In this document: positions 9,082 to 17,856 of the stretch, one piece after another | Position numbering within the stretch: position 1 is the stretch's first letter | Layout of the letters: the number at the start of each line of letters is the position of its first letter | From: Streptomonospora mangrovi | GTDB taxonomy: Bacteria; Actinomycetota; Actinomycetes; Streptosporangiales; Streptosporangiaceae | NCBI RefSeq assembly: GCF_027604915.1 | Contig: NZ_JAJAQC010000010.1 | Coordinates: 124,001-188,000, forward strand | DNA length: 64,000 nucleotides | Direction: 5' to 3' | The notes under the pieces: generated by a model | Databases searched by the model: none | What the model was told of the DNA's origin: nothing | Seen by the model: the letters and a program-made list of their open reading frames with translations, nothing else | Program-made: the position numbers and the translations under genes

Positions 9082-9201
9082 GTGTTAAAGAAGCTGTGCG
9101 CTGTTGTGGCCCTCGCGGTCACCGCGATTCTGGCGCCTTCGGTTCCGGCGGCCACCGCCGACCAGGCCGTGGCGGCCGAGGCCAACTGGGGTTGGTACTA
9201 G
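9082..9201 (+). CDS. 39-residue secreted peptide with aromatic C-terminus and a TTA codon
   Basis: GTG 9082 lies six bases after GGGAAGG and opens a 39-codon frame. The product starts VLKK, has a hydrophobic core (LCAVVALAVTAILA), a turn with Pro and a signal-peptidase-type ATA at residues 24-26. Cleavage there would release the 13-mer DQAVAAEANWGWY; a later site (after AVA, residues 29-31) would release an octamer. Codon 2 is TTA, extremely rare at this GC content, and third positions are less GC-biased than in the neighbours. A strong hairpin follows the stop, so it looks like a monocistronic transcript. I do not recognise the family; a signalling or surface-active peptide is possible but is inference. 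Confidence 0.7.
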   Translation: MLKKLCAVVALAVTAILAPSVPAATADQAVAAEANWGWY

Positions 9202-9236
9202 GCCGACATCCCTCTTCCGGCATCCGTTCGGAACGA

Positions 9237-9274
9237 ACCGGTCTCCGGCCCGTGCCCCCGGGCCGGAGACCGGT
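9237..9274 (+). terminator. hairpin terminator after the peptide gene
   Basis: A perfect 15-pair inverted repeat (ACCGGTCTCCGGCCC and its complement) around an eight-base loop begins 35 bases after the stop codon. No T-tract follows, as is common for actinobacterial terminators. Confidence 0.7.
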
Positions 9275-9564
9275 GTGTATCCGCCCCCGCCCGCGCGGCG
9301 CGCCTTTCCGCACCGTCCCCCCTCGGCCGCACCGGCTGACCGCCTTCCCCGCACCGCCCCCCGTGCCGGCCATCGCAGCGCCGCGCACCCTTCGCCCCCT
9401 TGTCCCACCTGTCCGGTCGGCTCCGCCCTCTCGCCGTCCACACGCCGGCGGCGCCGCGCCCGCGCGGCCGCCGACCCGGTCGGCCCGGCGCGTTCCGACG
9501 CGCGGCCGAGCGGGTAACTACGGAGCGTGGAAGCCCGTCGGACGCAGAAGGGCGGCGAGACCCC
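9275..9564. other. spacer between peptide terminator and membrane-protein gene
   Basis: High-GC DNA; I see no supported gene or clear regulatory element. Confidence 0.4.
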
Positions 9565-10152
9565 GTGCCCGACTCCCCGGAGCACCCCCGACCGGAGCCC
9601 GCGCCCGAGTCCCCGGGCACCGGCGGCGCTGAGTTCCCCGGCGGCACCGAGTACCCGATCGGCGACCTCGCCCCCGGCGGCTACCACTACGCCGAACCCC
9701 CGCCTCCGCCGCCGCCCCTGCCGGAGCCCGAACCCGCCCCGGTCGAGGACCCCGAACCCCCTCCCGTGGCCGCCGAGCGGTTCCGCCGCGACACCCCCGC
9801 CCGCCGCAAGGCCATCCCGCCCATGCGCGGCCGGGGCCACTGGCGGCTGGGCATCAGCACCGCGCTGTTCGTGATGGCGGCGGCGGGCGCGGCCGACTAC
9901 ATCGCGGTGGGCACCCGCGCGGTGTGGCACGTGCTGTTCTGGGCGCTGCTGGCGGGGGCCGCGCTCACCGAGGTCTACCGGGAGCGCCGCAACGGCTGGG
10001 AGGCGGCCGCGCGCTGGCCCTGGCCGGCGGCGGCGGTGATCGGCACGATCGGCGCCGAGGTGCTGGTGGCGCTGCTGGACTCCCCGGCGGTGATCGCGGG
10101 GTCGGCCGTGGTGATGGGGATCGGCCTGCTGCTGGTCATGCTGTTCGGCTGA
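9565..10152 (+). CDS. membrane protein of unknown function with Pro-rich N-terminus
   Basis: The frame is open far upstream, but GTG 9565 gives a sensible 195-residue product. Residues 1-75 are Pro/Glu-rich, including a run of seven prolines. A basic segment (RRDTPARRKAIPPMRGRGHWR) follows, then four hydrophobic helices: LGISTALFVMAAAGAADYIAV, VWHVLFWALLAGAALTEVY, WPWPAAAVIGTIGAEVLVALL and AVIAGSAVVMGIGLLLVMLF. A cytoplasmic disordered N-terminus with a small membrane domain is the likely topology. I recognise no family. It is convergent with tatB. Confidence 0.65.
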   Translation: MPDSPEHPRPEPAPESPGTGGAEFPGGTEYPIGDLAPGGYHYAEPPPPPPPLPEPEPAPVEDPEPPPVAAERFRRDTPARRKAIPPMRGRGHWRLGISTALFVMAAAGAADYIAVGTRAVWHVLFWALLAGAALTEVYRERRNGWEAAARWPWPAAAVIGTIGAEVLVALLDSPAVIAGSAVVMGIGLLLVMLFG

Positions 10153-10197
10153 GGGGGCGCCGGATCCGGGAGGGCGGTGCGCCGCCGGGATCACCCG

Positions 10198-10518
10198 TCA
10201 GGTGGCCTCGCTGTCGAAGGGCGGGCGCTTGCCGTTGAGCTGCGAGGCCGGGCGGCGCCGCCGCGCGGCGCCGTCGTCGCCGGCCTCCCAGAAGTGCTTC
10301 TGCACGAACCGGCGCGGGTTGAGATCCTCGACGTCGAAGTCCTTGAACTCGGGGCCCAGGCCCTTCTGGATGTCGGAGCGCGCGCTGTCGGCCATGGTGC
10401 GAAGCTGGCGCAGCACCCGGCCGACCTGCGCCGCGGCCTTCGGCAACTGGTCGGGGCCGAAGATCAGCAGCGCGAGCAGGCCCAGGAGGACGAACTCGCC
10501 GCCCCCGATGTTGAACAT
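10198..10518 (-). CDS. tatB: twin-arginine translocase subunit TatB (TatA/B family)
   Basis: The 106-residue product starts at ATG 10518, preceded by GGAGGA. The single N-terminal membrane helix (GGGEFVLLGLLALLIFGPDQLPK) carries the Glu near residue 8 typical of TatB and the FGPDQLPK hinge, followed by an amphipathic helix and a charged disordered tail. TatB and TatC form the receptor complex for folded twin-arginine substrates. TatA proteins share the layout; the Glu and the DQLPK hinge favour TatB. No other tat gene is in the window. Confidence 0.88.
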   Translation of the reverse strand: MFNIGGGEFVLLGLLALLIFGPDQLPKAAAQVGRVLRQLRTMADSARSDIQKGLGPEFKDFDVEDLNPRRFVQKHFWEAGDDGAARRRRPASQLNGKRPPFDSEAT

Positions 10519-10772
10519 GCCGGGTTCCTCCGATTGACCGTGGTGATTGCTCCGGCCTTCTAGCAGATTAGCCGGTGTTGTTCCTGGCGGAGACACCGCC
10601 GGGGTGACCGGCGCGTGTCCATCATGCTCCCCGGCGGCCCGCGCCGCCGACCCCGCCCGGGTTTGCGTGCGCGCCCGGCCCCCGACCGGCCCGCAGAGCC
10701 GGTACACGCCAAACGCTAGGGTTGGTCCCGTTTGCCGGTGATGTCAGTGCCGCGGGGCGGGGGAGTGGATCG

Positions 10773-11711
10773 GTGGCCGTGTCAGGGCTGCGCAGCCGAG
10801 CGCGGGCGATCGTCGCGAGCGGCTGGTTCCAGGCCGCGATCGTCGGCGCCATCCTGCTCAACTCCGTCACCCTGGGCCTGGAGACCTACGAGGACGGGCC
10901 GCTGGCCCACGCCGGGCCGCTCCTGGACGCCGCCGAGGTCGTCTTCATCGCGGTGTTCACCGTCGAACTCTTGATCAAGGGCGTCGCCCAGGGCCGCGCG
11001 TTCTTCCGCGACCCCTGGAACTGGTTCGACGTGGTGGTCGTGGGCGTGGCCGTGGTCCCCGCCTCGACCGGGTTCGGGGTGCTGCGGATGCTGCGCATCC
11101 TGCGGATCCTGCGGCTGGTCAGCGTGCTGCCGCAGATGCGCACCATCGTCTCGGCGCTGTTCCACGCCGTTCCCGGCATGGGCACCGTGATCGGGCTGCT
11201 GCTGATCGTCGTCTACACCGCCGCCGTGCTGGGCGAGCGGCTGTTCCACGACATCGACCCCGAGCACTTCGGCGACCTCGGCGCCACCCTCTACAGCATG
11301 TTCATGCTGCTCACCATGGAGGACTGGCCCGACGTGGCGCAGACCGCCATGGACCGCCAGCCGCTGGCGTGGGTGTTCTTCGTCGGCTACATCGTGGTGA
11401 CCGCGTTCATCCTGCTCAACCTGGTCATCGGCGTGATCGTCACCGCGCTGGAGCAGGAGGTCAACGCGCACCGCTGGCAGGAGGACCAGGAGTTGGAGCT
11501 GGCCCAGCACGACGCGGTCATGACGCAGTTGCGGGCGCTCACCGCCCAGGTGGCGGTGCTGACCGAGCAGGTGCGGGAGCTGGGCGCCCCCGGAGCGGCG
11601 GCGGCCGAGGGGCCGGCCGGGGCGGCGGAGGTTGTGCGGCCGGACGCTGAGGCGGTGGCCGCTCAGGACGTCGGCCCGGGCGCCGCCGGCGAGCCCCGGC
11701 GCGGGGAATGA
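10773..11711 (+). CDS. one-domain voltage-gated cation channel (NaChBac/BacNav family)
   Basis: The 312-residue product starts at GTG 10773, eight bases after GGGGGAG. Helices S1-S6 are visible: WFQAAIVGAILLNSVTLGLET, VVFIAVFTVELLIKG, WNWFDVVVVGVAVVP, then an S4 with repeated Arg (VLRMLRILRILRLVSVLPQMR) and S5. The pore loop is LLTMEDWPDVAQT and S6 is AFILLNLVIGVIVTAL, with a C-terminal coiled coil. Four subunits would form the pore. The filter EDWPD is more acidic than the LESW of sodium-selective NaChBac, which hints at calcium permeability (inference). Its end faces the cold-shock gene. Confidence 0.92.
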   Translation: MAVSGLRSRARAIVASGWFQAAIVGAILLNSVTLGLETYEDGPLAHAGPLLDAAEVVFIAVFTVELLIKGVAQGRAFFRDPWNWFDVVVVGVAVVPASTGFGVLRMLRILRILRLVSVLPQMRTIVSALFHAVPGMGTVIGLLLIVVYTAAVLGERLFHDIDPEHFGDLGATLYSMFMLLTMEDWPDVAQTAMDRQPLAWVFFVGYIVVTAFILLNLVIGVIVTALEQEVNAHRWQEDQELELAQHDAVMTQLRALTAQVAVLTEQVRELGAPGAAAAEGPAGAAEVVRPDAEAVAAQDVGPGAAGEPRRGE

Positions 11712-11715
11712 AACA

Positions 11716-11744
11716 GCCCTTCGCCCGGAGACCGAGCGAAGGGC
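11716..11744 (-). terminator. terminator between the channel and cold-shock genes
   Basis: GCCCTTCGC and GCGAAGGGC form a nine-pair stem extended by CGG/CCG around an AGA loop. On the minus strand TGTTT follows, so it mainly serves the cold-shock gene but may stop both convergent transcripts. Confidence 0.7.
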
Positions 11745-11766
11745 CGAGTAACGAATTCAGGCGACG

Positions 11767-11970
11767 TCAGAGCGCGCGCACGTTGGACGCCTGCGGGCCC
11801 TTGGGGCCCTGGGTGATCTCGAACTCGACCGACTGGTCCTCTTCCAGGTTCCGGAAGCCGGTACCCGCGATCGCCGAGTAGTGAACGAACACGTCCGGTC
11901 CACCGCCCTCAACGGCGATGAAACCGAAACCCTTCTCAGAGTTGAACCACTTCACGGTGCCCTGAGCCAT
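11767..11970 (-). CDS. cspA: cold-shock domain protein (CspA family)
   Basis: The 67-residue product is a single cold-shock domain with both RNA-binding motifs: [12 protein letters not shown] (RNP1, residues 7-18) and DVFVHYSAI (RNP2). It binds single-stranded RNA/DNA and acts as an RNA chaperone. The start [10 protein letters not shown] at ATG 11970 is preceded by GGGAGAG. The region upstream to pmt (about 295 bases) would include the leader; the distal part is AT-richer, with TGGTAGTCT (minus strand, about 12127-12135) as a possible extended -10. Confidence 0.95.
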   Translation of the reverse strand: MAQGTVKWFNSEKGFGFIAVEGGGPDVFVHYSAIAGTGFRNLEEDQSVEFEITQGPKGPQASNVRAL

Positions 11971-12265
11971 CTGCTCTCCCTTGGGGACTACATCGGGGCC
12001 GCACCCTGCTGGCCCCGGGTTGCCGAGCGCCCGTCCCCGGGAGTTCCCGCCCAAATGACAAGCGCCCACGTGAAGTTCCGTGAGGCGCCTGGGCCATCCA
12101 TGGAAACTACAACCGCAACCGATCCATGAGACTACCAGCCGTATACGGGAGTTGCCGAGACTTATCCGGACGAAAATCAGTGTTCAAAAACCGGTCATTC
12201 GACGGTGCGGTTCCTGTTGATTTCTCCGGGCCGGTCGGGCATGCGTCCGCGCAATCCCGGGCGGG

Positions 12266-13897
12266 CTAGCCCTCGCCGCCGTTGCCGTAGATCCAGGTCT
12301 GGAACCACATGCGGTCGGCCCACGCCTCGTAGGTGATGGTCTCGGCGCTGAGCACCGGGTACAGGTAGGCGAAGTTGGCGATCACCAGCAGCAGCACCAC
12401 CCCGAACACCACGCCCCCGGCCACCCGGCTCCACGGCGCGAACTCCGGACGGCTGTCGGCGGCCCCCATGGCCAGGCCGATCGCCATGGTGATGGCCAGC
12501 ACCAGGAACGGCAGCATCGGCAGCGCGTAGAACACGAACATGGTGCGGTCGGGGTAGGCGAACCACGGCAGCCACCCGGCCGCCACCCCCAGCAGCACCG
12601 CGCCCGCCCGCCAGTCGCGGTAGGTCAGCCACCACCCCAGCATCACCAGCAGCGCGACGATGCCCAGCCACCACACCGCCGGCGTGCCCACGCTGAGGAT
12701 GGTGGTGGAGCAGTCGGGCTGGCCGCAGGTGGAGGGCTGGTCGTTGTAGTAGAACGCCACCGGGGTGCGCATGATGATCCACTCCCACGGCTGCGACGCG
12801 TAGTCGTGCGGCTTGGACAGCCCGCTGTGGAACGTGTACATCTGCTGGTGGTAGTAGGCCAGGCTGCGCAGCCCGTTGACCGGCCCCTGCACCCACCCGG
12901 GCAGGTCGGCCAGCCAGCCCGCCATGTGCTGCTCGCCCCAGGTGCGGCCGTAGCCGCCCGAGGTCGCCAGCCACCCGCTCCAGGTGGCCAGGTAGGTCAC
13001 CGCCGCCACGCCCACGGTCTGGAAGAACGCCGGCACCGCGTCGAAGCCGAACCACCGCAGCGCGGTGCGGTGGTGCCCGGCGCTGCGCCGCGCGCCGTAG
13101 TCCCAGGCCACGGTCAGCAGCCCGAACGCGGCCAGGTAGAACAGCGCCGACCACTTGCAGCCGATCGCCGCGCCCAGGCACACCCCCGCCGCGATCCGCC
13201 ACCAGCGCACGCCCAGCCAGTTGGCGCCGGTGGAGCCCTGCTCGGCCAGCCGCGCCAGCCGGGCCCGGGTGCGGTCGCGGTCGATCACCAGGCAGGTGAA
13301 CCCGGCCAGGATCCAGAACGTCAGGAACACGTCGACCATGGCGATGCGGCTCAGCGTGAAGTGCAGGCCGTCCAGCGCCATGATCAGCCCGGCGGCGCTG
13401 CCCAGCAGCCACGACCGGGTCATCCGCTGGGCCACGCGCACCAGCAGCAGCACCGACAGCGTGCCGAACACCGCCGCCGCCATGCGCCAGCCGGCCGGCT
13501 CCACCGGCTCGGTCATCGGCAGCAGGCCCCACAGCCAGTCGCCCGCCGCGATCATCCACTTGGCCAACGGCGGGTGCACCACGAAGTCGGCGCCGCCCGA
13601 CCAGATGTCGCCGTTGCCGGTGGCCAGTTGGGCGTCGGCGTCCTCGACGGTCTCGTGCTCGTAGCCGAACACCCACAGCGCCAGCGCGTTCTTGGCGTAG
13701 TAGGTCTCGTCGAAGTAGATCTCGCCCGGCCGCCCCAGGCCCACGAACCGCAGCACGCCGGCGAACAGGGCCACCGCCAGCGCGCTGGCCCAGCCCACCC
13801 ACGCCGGGAAGGGGGAGGGCGGGACCAGGCGCGCGCGGACCGTGGCGCGCCAGGTGGGATCCGGCTCGGTGGTGGCGTGGGGTGCGGTGCTGGTCAT
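12266..13897 (-). CDS. pmt: dolichyl-phosphate-mannose--protein mannosyltransferase (Pmt)
   Basis: The 543-residue multi-pass membrane protein matches actinobacterial Pmt. It transfers mannose from polyprenyl-phosphate-mannose to Ser/Thr of secreted proteins during Sec export. The first external loop carries YFDETYYAKNALA (about residues 61-73) with the catalytic Asp-Glu pair, followed by HPPLAKW. Further landmarks are ALDGLHFTLSRIAMVD and the PMT C-terminal four-helix region ending ETITYEAWADRMWFQTWIY. About 11 membrane segments are visible. It is divergent from rsmI with about 100 bases between, an arrangement common in actinomycetes. Confidence 0.95.
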   Translation of the reverse strand: MTSTAPHATTEPDPTWRATVRARLVPPSPFPAWVGWASALAVALFAGVLRFVGLGRPGEIYFDETYYAKNALALWVFGYEHETVEDADAQLATGNGDIWSGGADFVVHPPLAKWMIAAGDWLWGLLPMTEPVEPAGWRMAAAVFGTLSVLLLVRVAQRMTRSWLLGSAAGLIMALDGLHFTLSRIAMVDVFLTFWILAGFTCLVIDRDRTRARLARLAEQGSTGANWLGVRWWRIAAGVCLGAAIGCKWSALFYLAAFGLLTVAWDYGARRSAGHHRTALRWFGFDAVPAFFQTVGVAAVTYLATWSGWLATSGGYGRTWGEQHMAGWLADLPGWVQGPVNGLRSLAYYHQQMYTFHSGLSKPHDYASQPWEWIIMRTPVAFYYNDQPSTCGQPDCSTTILSVGTPAVWWLGIVALLVMLGWWLTYRDWRAGAVLLGVAAGWLPWFAYPDRTMFVFYALPMLPFLVLAITMAIGLAMGAADSRPEFAPWSRVAGGVVFGVVLLLVIANFAYLYPVLSAETITYEAWADRMWFQTWIYGNGGEG

Positions 13898-14002
13898 ATC
13901 GGCTCTTAAGGTTGGGGCACGGGTGGACGGTCAGCGGCCGGCTTCGGCTGCCACTCGGCGGGGATTATGAGCTAACCGTAGCGTCTGGAGAACGGGGAGA
14001 AC

Positions 14003-14923
14003 GTGACCGCAGGGGCGCGAAAGCCGGGGCACGGCGACGAATCCGCGGGCAGCGTGCGAGCGGCCGGCGGCGGCCCGGGCGCCCCGGCGGGCGCGGGCAC
14101 GCTCACGCTGGCCGGACTCCCGATCGGCAACCTCGACGACGCCCCGCCGCGCCTGCTGCGCGCGCTGGAGGCGGCCGACATCATCGCCGCCGAGGACACC
14201 CGGCGGCTGCGCCAGTTCGCCTCCCGCGCCGGGCTGCGGCTGGGCGGGGAGTCCGGCGCGCGCGTGGTGTCCTACTACGACGCCAACGAGGCCCGCCGCG
14301 CCGAGGAGCTGCTGGCCGAGCTGCGCGCCGGGCGCGACGTCCTGGTGGTCACCGACGCCGGCATGCCGGGCGTCTCCGACCCCGGCTACCGCCTCGTGGC
14401 GGCCTGCGCGGCGGCGGGGGTGGCCGTCACCTCGGTGCCCGGCCCCACGGCCGTCACCACGGCCCTGGTGCTCTCCGGGCTGCCCACCGACCGCTTCTGC
14501 TTCGAGGGGTTCGCCCCCCGCAAGGGCCAGGCCGCCTACTTCGCGGCGCTGGCCGCGGAGCGCCGCACCATGGTGTTCTTCGAGAGCCCCCACCGGCTCG
14601 CGGCCACCCTGGCGGCGATGGAGGCGGCCTTCGGCGCCGACCGCCGCGCGGCGGTGTGCCGCGAGCTGACCAAGACCTACGAGGAGGTCCGCCGGGCGCC
14701 GCTGGGCGAGCTGGCCGACTGGGCGCGCGGCGAGGTGCGCGGCGAGATCACCCTGGTGGTGGCCGGCGCCGCGCCCGCCGACGCGCCGCGCGAACCCGAG
14801 GACCTGGTGGCGGCCGTGGCGGCGCGCGAGGCCGAGGGCGCCACCCGCAAGGACGCCATCCGCGACGTCGCCCGCGAGCTGGGCGTGCCCAAGCGCGAGG
14901 TCTACGACGCCGTGCACCGCTGA
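14003..14923 (+). CDS. rsmI: 16S rRNA (cytidine-1402 2'-O)-methyltransferase
   Basis: The 306-residue product starts at GTG 14003 after GGGGAG. It is a tetrapyrrole-methylase-fold enzyme: LTLAGLPIGNLDDAPPRLLRAL, AAEDTRRLRQF, VVSYYDANEARRAEELL, VTDAGMPGVSDPGYRLVAA (SAM loop) and VPGPTAVTTALVLSGLP are all in order, with FEGFAPRKG after. It uses SAM to methylate the ribose of C1402 in the decoding centre. The first 30 residues are a Gly/Ala/Pro-rich extension not conserved in the family. Confidence 0.95.
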   Translation: MTAGARKPGHGDESAGSVRAAGGGPGAPAGAGTLTLAGLPIGNLDDAPPRLLRALEAADIIAAEDTRRLRQFASRAGLRLGGESGARVVSYYDANEARRAEELLAELRAGRDVLVVTDAGMPGVSDPGYRLVAACAAAGVAVTSVPGPTAVTTALVLSGLPTDRFCFEGFAPRKGQAAYFAALAAERRTMVFFESPHRLAATLAAMEAAFGADRRAAVCRELTKTYEEVRRAPLGELADWARGEVRGEITLVVAGAAPADAPREPEDLVAAVAAREAEGATRKDAIRDVARELGVPKREVYDAVHR

Positions 14924-15031
14924 GCGGGCGGGCCGGGGCCGGGCGGCGGGCCGGGTGGGCCGGCCGGCCCTGATCCCGGCGGCGCGGGCCGCCCCGGTTG
15001 GGCGGCGGCGCTGAGGTCCGGGAACGGCGAA

Positions 15032-15058
15032 GGGGGCCGGGCGCTGGGCCCGACCCCC
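15032..15058 (-). terminator. terminator of secDF
   Basis: On the minus strand GGGGGTCGGGC pairs with GCCCGGCCCCC (one T-G wobble), 39 bases beyond the secDF stop. No T-tract is present. Confidence 0.55.
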
Positions 15059-15096
15059 TCGTCACCTCCCGCGCGTCCGCGCGGCGGGCGTGGCCG

Positions 15097-17769
15097 CTAG
15101 ACCACCGCGCCGTCGCTCTGCTCGCGGGCGGCGCGCAGCTCGCGGCGCTGCTTGGTGCGCTTCTCGCGGATGACGTGCGGCGGCGGGGTCTTGTCCCACC
15201 GCTGCAACCAGGAGGCCAGCGGCGCGGCCACCAGCATCGTGGAGAACACGCCCGATATCAGGCCGACCAGCATCGCCACCGAGAAGTCGCGCAGCGACGA
15301 CCCGCCGAAGACCGCCAGCGTGGCCAGGATGAACACGCCGCCGATGGTGGTGTTCACCGTTCGCGGCAGCGTGTGCAGGATCGCCGTGTTGGTGATCCTG
15401 GCGAACGTGGACTTGCTGTCCTGCGCCCACTCGTCGCGCACCCGGTCGAACACCACCACCGAGTCGTTCACCGAGAAGCCGATGACGCTCAGGATGGCCG
15501 CCAGGAACACGCCGTCGATGGGCCGGCCCAGCCAGCAGAACAGGCCGATCACCAGCACGATGTCGAACGCCAGCGCCAGCATCGTGGACAGGCCGAACGA
15601 CCAGCGGAACCGCCAGCCCAGGTAGACCATCTGGAGGGCCAGCGCCGCGACCAGCGCGATGAGCGCGCGGTTGCGCAGCTCGTCGCCCATGCTCGGGCCG
15701 ATCCGCTCGTCGGAGATCCGCTCGGCGCCCCCGGCCTCGGCCTCCAGCGCCTCCTGGACGTCGGCGGCCTCGTCGTCGCTGATGGGGCCGGTGCGCACGG
15801 AGACGTCGCCGTCGCCGGACTCCTGCACCACGGCGGTGGGGAACCCGGCCTCGGCGACCGCCTGGCGGGCGTCGGCGACGCTGATGCTCTCCTGGGTGGT
15901 GAAGTCCATGACGCGGCCGCCGGTGAACTCCACGCCGAAGTTGGGCGGGCGCACGACGATGCCGACGATGGCCACCACGGTGACCAGCCCGGCGATGCCC
16001 AGCCACAGCCTGCCGCGCGACATCAGGTCGGGGTTGCGGGTGGTGAGCCACTCGCGCACCCGGCTGATCTTGGAGATGCCGCTGAGGGCGGGGTGCTTGC
16101 GCACGATCTTGCGCCGCACGGTCCACTCCACCAGCACCCGGGCGATGACCAGCGCCGAGACCATCGACGCCACGGTGCCCAGGCCCAGGGTGACGCCGAA
16201 GCCGCGCACGGTGCCCGAGGCGAAGAAGAACAGCAGGGCGGCGGCGATGAGCGTGGTGATGTTGGTGTCGATGACCGCGCTCCACGCCTTCTGCGTGCCG
16301 GCGACGAACGCCTTTTGCAGGTTGGGCGGGATCGCGCGGCGGCGGCGCCGCGACAGCACGCCGGACTCGGCCTGCTTGGACTCGGCCTCGGTGGCGTCGG
16401 CCATGCCGGCCGACTTGTTGGCCTTGTAGACCTTCTCCTGCTGCTGGTACTCCTCACGCGCCCGTTCGAAGATCAGCACGTTGGCGTCGATCGCCATGCC
16501 GATCGCCAGCACGAACCCGGCCAGGCCGGGCAGGGTGAGGGTCGCGCTGAGCACCACCAGCGCGGCGTAGGAGATCAGCGTGTAGCAGGCCAGGGCGACC
16601 GCCGCCATGAGGCCGACCAGGCGGTAGGCCACGCAGATGTAGACGGCGGTGAGCAGGATGCCGACCGCGCCGGCGATGAAGCTGGCCTGGATGGCGTCGG
16701 CGCCCAGGGTCGGGCCCACGGTCTGGCGCTGGACCTCGGTGACCGGCAGCGGCAGCGAGCCGCCCTCGATCAGCACGGCCAGGTCCTGGGCGCTCTCCTG
16801 GGTGAAGGTGGAGCTGGTGATGGTGGTGCTGCCGCCGGTCTGGCCGACGTCGCAGGCGGTGTCGGCGTTGACCTCGGGCGAGGAGATCACCTGGTCGTCC
16901 AGCACGATGGCGATGCGGCGCGTGGCGTCGCCCTGGGGGGCGCAGGCGGCCTGGCCGGTCAGGTCGGCCCAGGCGTCCTGGCCCTCGCCGCGGAACTCGA
17001 CGTTGACCTGCCACTGGGTGTTGGTGGTGGGGTCGAGGACGGCCTCGGCGTTGGCGACTTGGGCGCCCTGGATCTGGGACTCGCCGAGCTGGAGCTGGTT
17101 GCCCTGCTCGTCGGGCAGGGTGCGGGCGACGTCGTCGGGGTTCTCGGCGGGCTGCCCGCCGCCGGCGCCCGCGCCGCCCTGGCCCTGGAGGAGCTGTTCG
17201 AGCTGCTCCTGGCTCATCTCGGAGCCGCCGCCCTCGCCGCCGCCTTCACCACCGCCGTCGCCGCCGGTGTCCTGGCCGTCGGCCGGGGCGTTGGCCTCGT
17301 CGGCGGGAGCGTTGGACTCGTCGGCTGTGGCACCGGCCTCGGCGGGGGCGTTGGCGAAGTCGCCGGTGGGCGCCTGCACGCCGCTGCCCTGCGCGGGCGC
17401 CACCCCAAGCACGGGGTGGAAGGTGAGCTGGGCGGTCTGGCCCAGGATCTCGGCCGCCTCGGTGGGGTCCTGCACACCGGGCAGCTCGACGATGATGCGG
17501 TTCTCGCCTGAGCGCGACATCGTCGCCTCGCTGACGCCGAGGCTGTCGATGCGCTCGCGCAGCACCTCGATCACCTGGTCGGTGTTCTCGGCGTTGGCCT
17601 CGGTGCCGTTGGGGGCGTCCTGGGTCTCCAGGACGATCTGGGTGCCGCCGCTGAGGTCGAGACCCAGTTGCGGCGGGATGAACCAGGCGGCGCCGAACGC
17701 GCCGATCACGATGGCGAGGGAGACGAGGCCGCGCAGCCAGCGCGTTCCGGCTCCCGATTGTGTGGACAA
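15097..17769 (-). CDS. secDF: SecDF fusion protein translocase subunit
   Basis: About 890 residues join SecD and SecF, which pull preproteins across the membrane using the proton gradient. The SecD half begins with a membrane helix and DLSGGTQIVLET. A large P1 domain carries an Ala/Glu/Gly/Asn-rich insertion (about residues 130-210), then five helices with GIAMDANVLIFERAREE-type motifs. The SecF half has FGVEFTGGRVMDF and VIGFSVNDSVVVFDRVRDE. I chose TTG 17769 because GAGAGG lies seven bases ahead; GTG 17784 in the same frame is possible but lacks a ribosome site. Being fused and away from yajC/ruvB, it may be a second SecDF copy (inference). Confidence 0.92.
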   Translation of the reverse strand: MSTQSGAGTRWLRGLVSLAIVIGAFGAAWFIPPQLGLDLSGGTQIVLETQDAPNGTEANAENTDQVIEVLRERIDSLGVSEATMSRSGENRIIVELPGVQDPTEAAEILGQTAQLTFHPVLGVAPAQGSGVQAPTGDFANAPAEAGATADESNAPADEANAPADGQDTGGDGGGEGGGEGGGSEMSQEQLEQLLQGQGGAGAGGGQPAENPDDVARTLPDEQGNQLQLGESQIQGAQVANAEAVLDPTTNTQWQVNVEFRGEGQDAWADLTGQAACAPQGDATRRIAIVLDDQVISSPEVNADTACDVGQTGGSTTITSSTFTQESAQDLAVLIEGGSLPLPVTEVQRQTVGPTLGADAIQASFIAGAVGILLTAVYICVAYRLVGLMAAVALACYTLISYAALVVLSATLTLPGLAGFVLAIGMAIDANVLIFERAREEYQQQEKVYKANKSAGMADATEAESKQAESGVLSRRRRRAIPPNLQKAFVAGTQKAWSAVIDTNITTLIAAALLFFFASGTVRGFGVTLGLGTVASMVSALVIARVLVEWTVRRKIVRKHPALSGISKISRVREWLTTRNPDLMSRGRLWLGIAGLVTVVAIVGIVVRPPNFGVEFTGGRVMDFTTQESISVADARQAVAEAGFPTAVVQESGDGDVSVRTGPISDDEAADVQEALEAEAGGAERISDERIGPSMGDELRNRALIALVAALALQMVYLGWRFRWSFGLSTMLALAFDIVLVIGLFCWLGRPIDGVFLAAILSVIGFSVNDSVVVFDRVRDEWAQDSKSTFARITNTAILHTLPRTVNTTIGGVFILATLAVFGGSSLRDFSVAMLVGLISGVFSTMLVAAPLASWLQRWDKTPPPHVIREKRTKQRRELRAAREQSDGAVV

Positions 17770-17856
17770 TGGACTACCTCTCACGAACAGTTCATGCGAC
17801 CGTGGCGGCGCCGGCGTACGGGGCCGCGGGTGCCGCTGGACGCGGCGGGGGATGGT

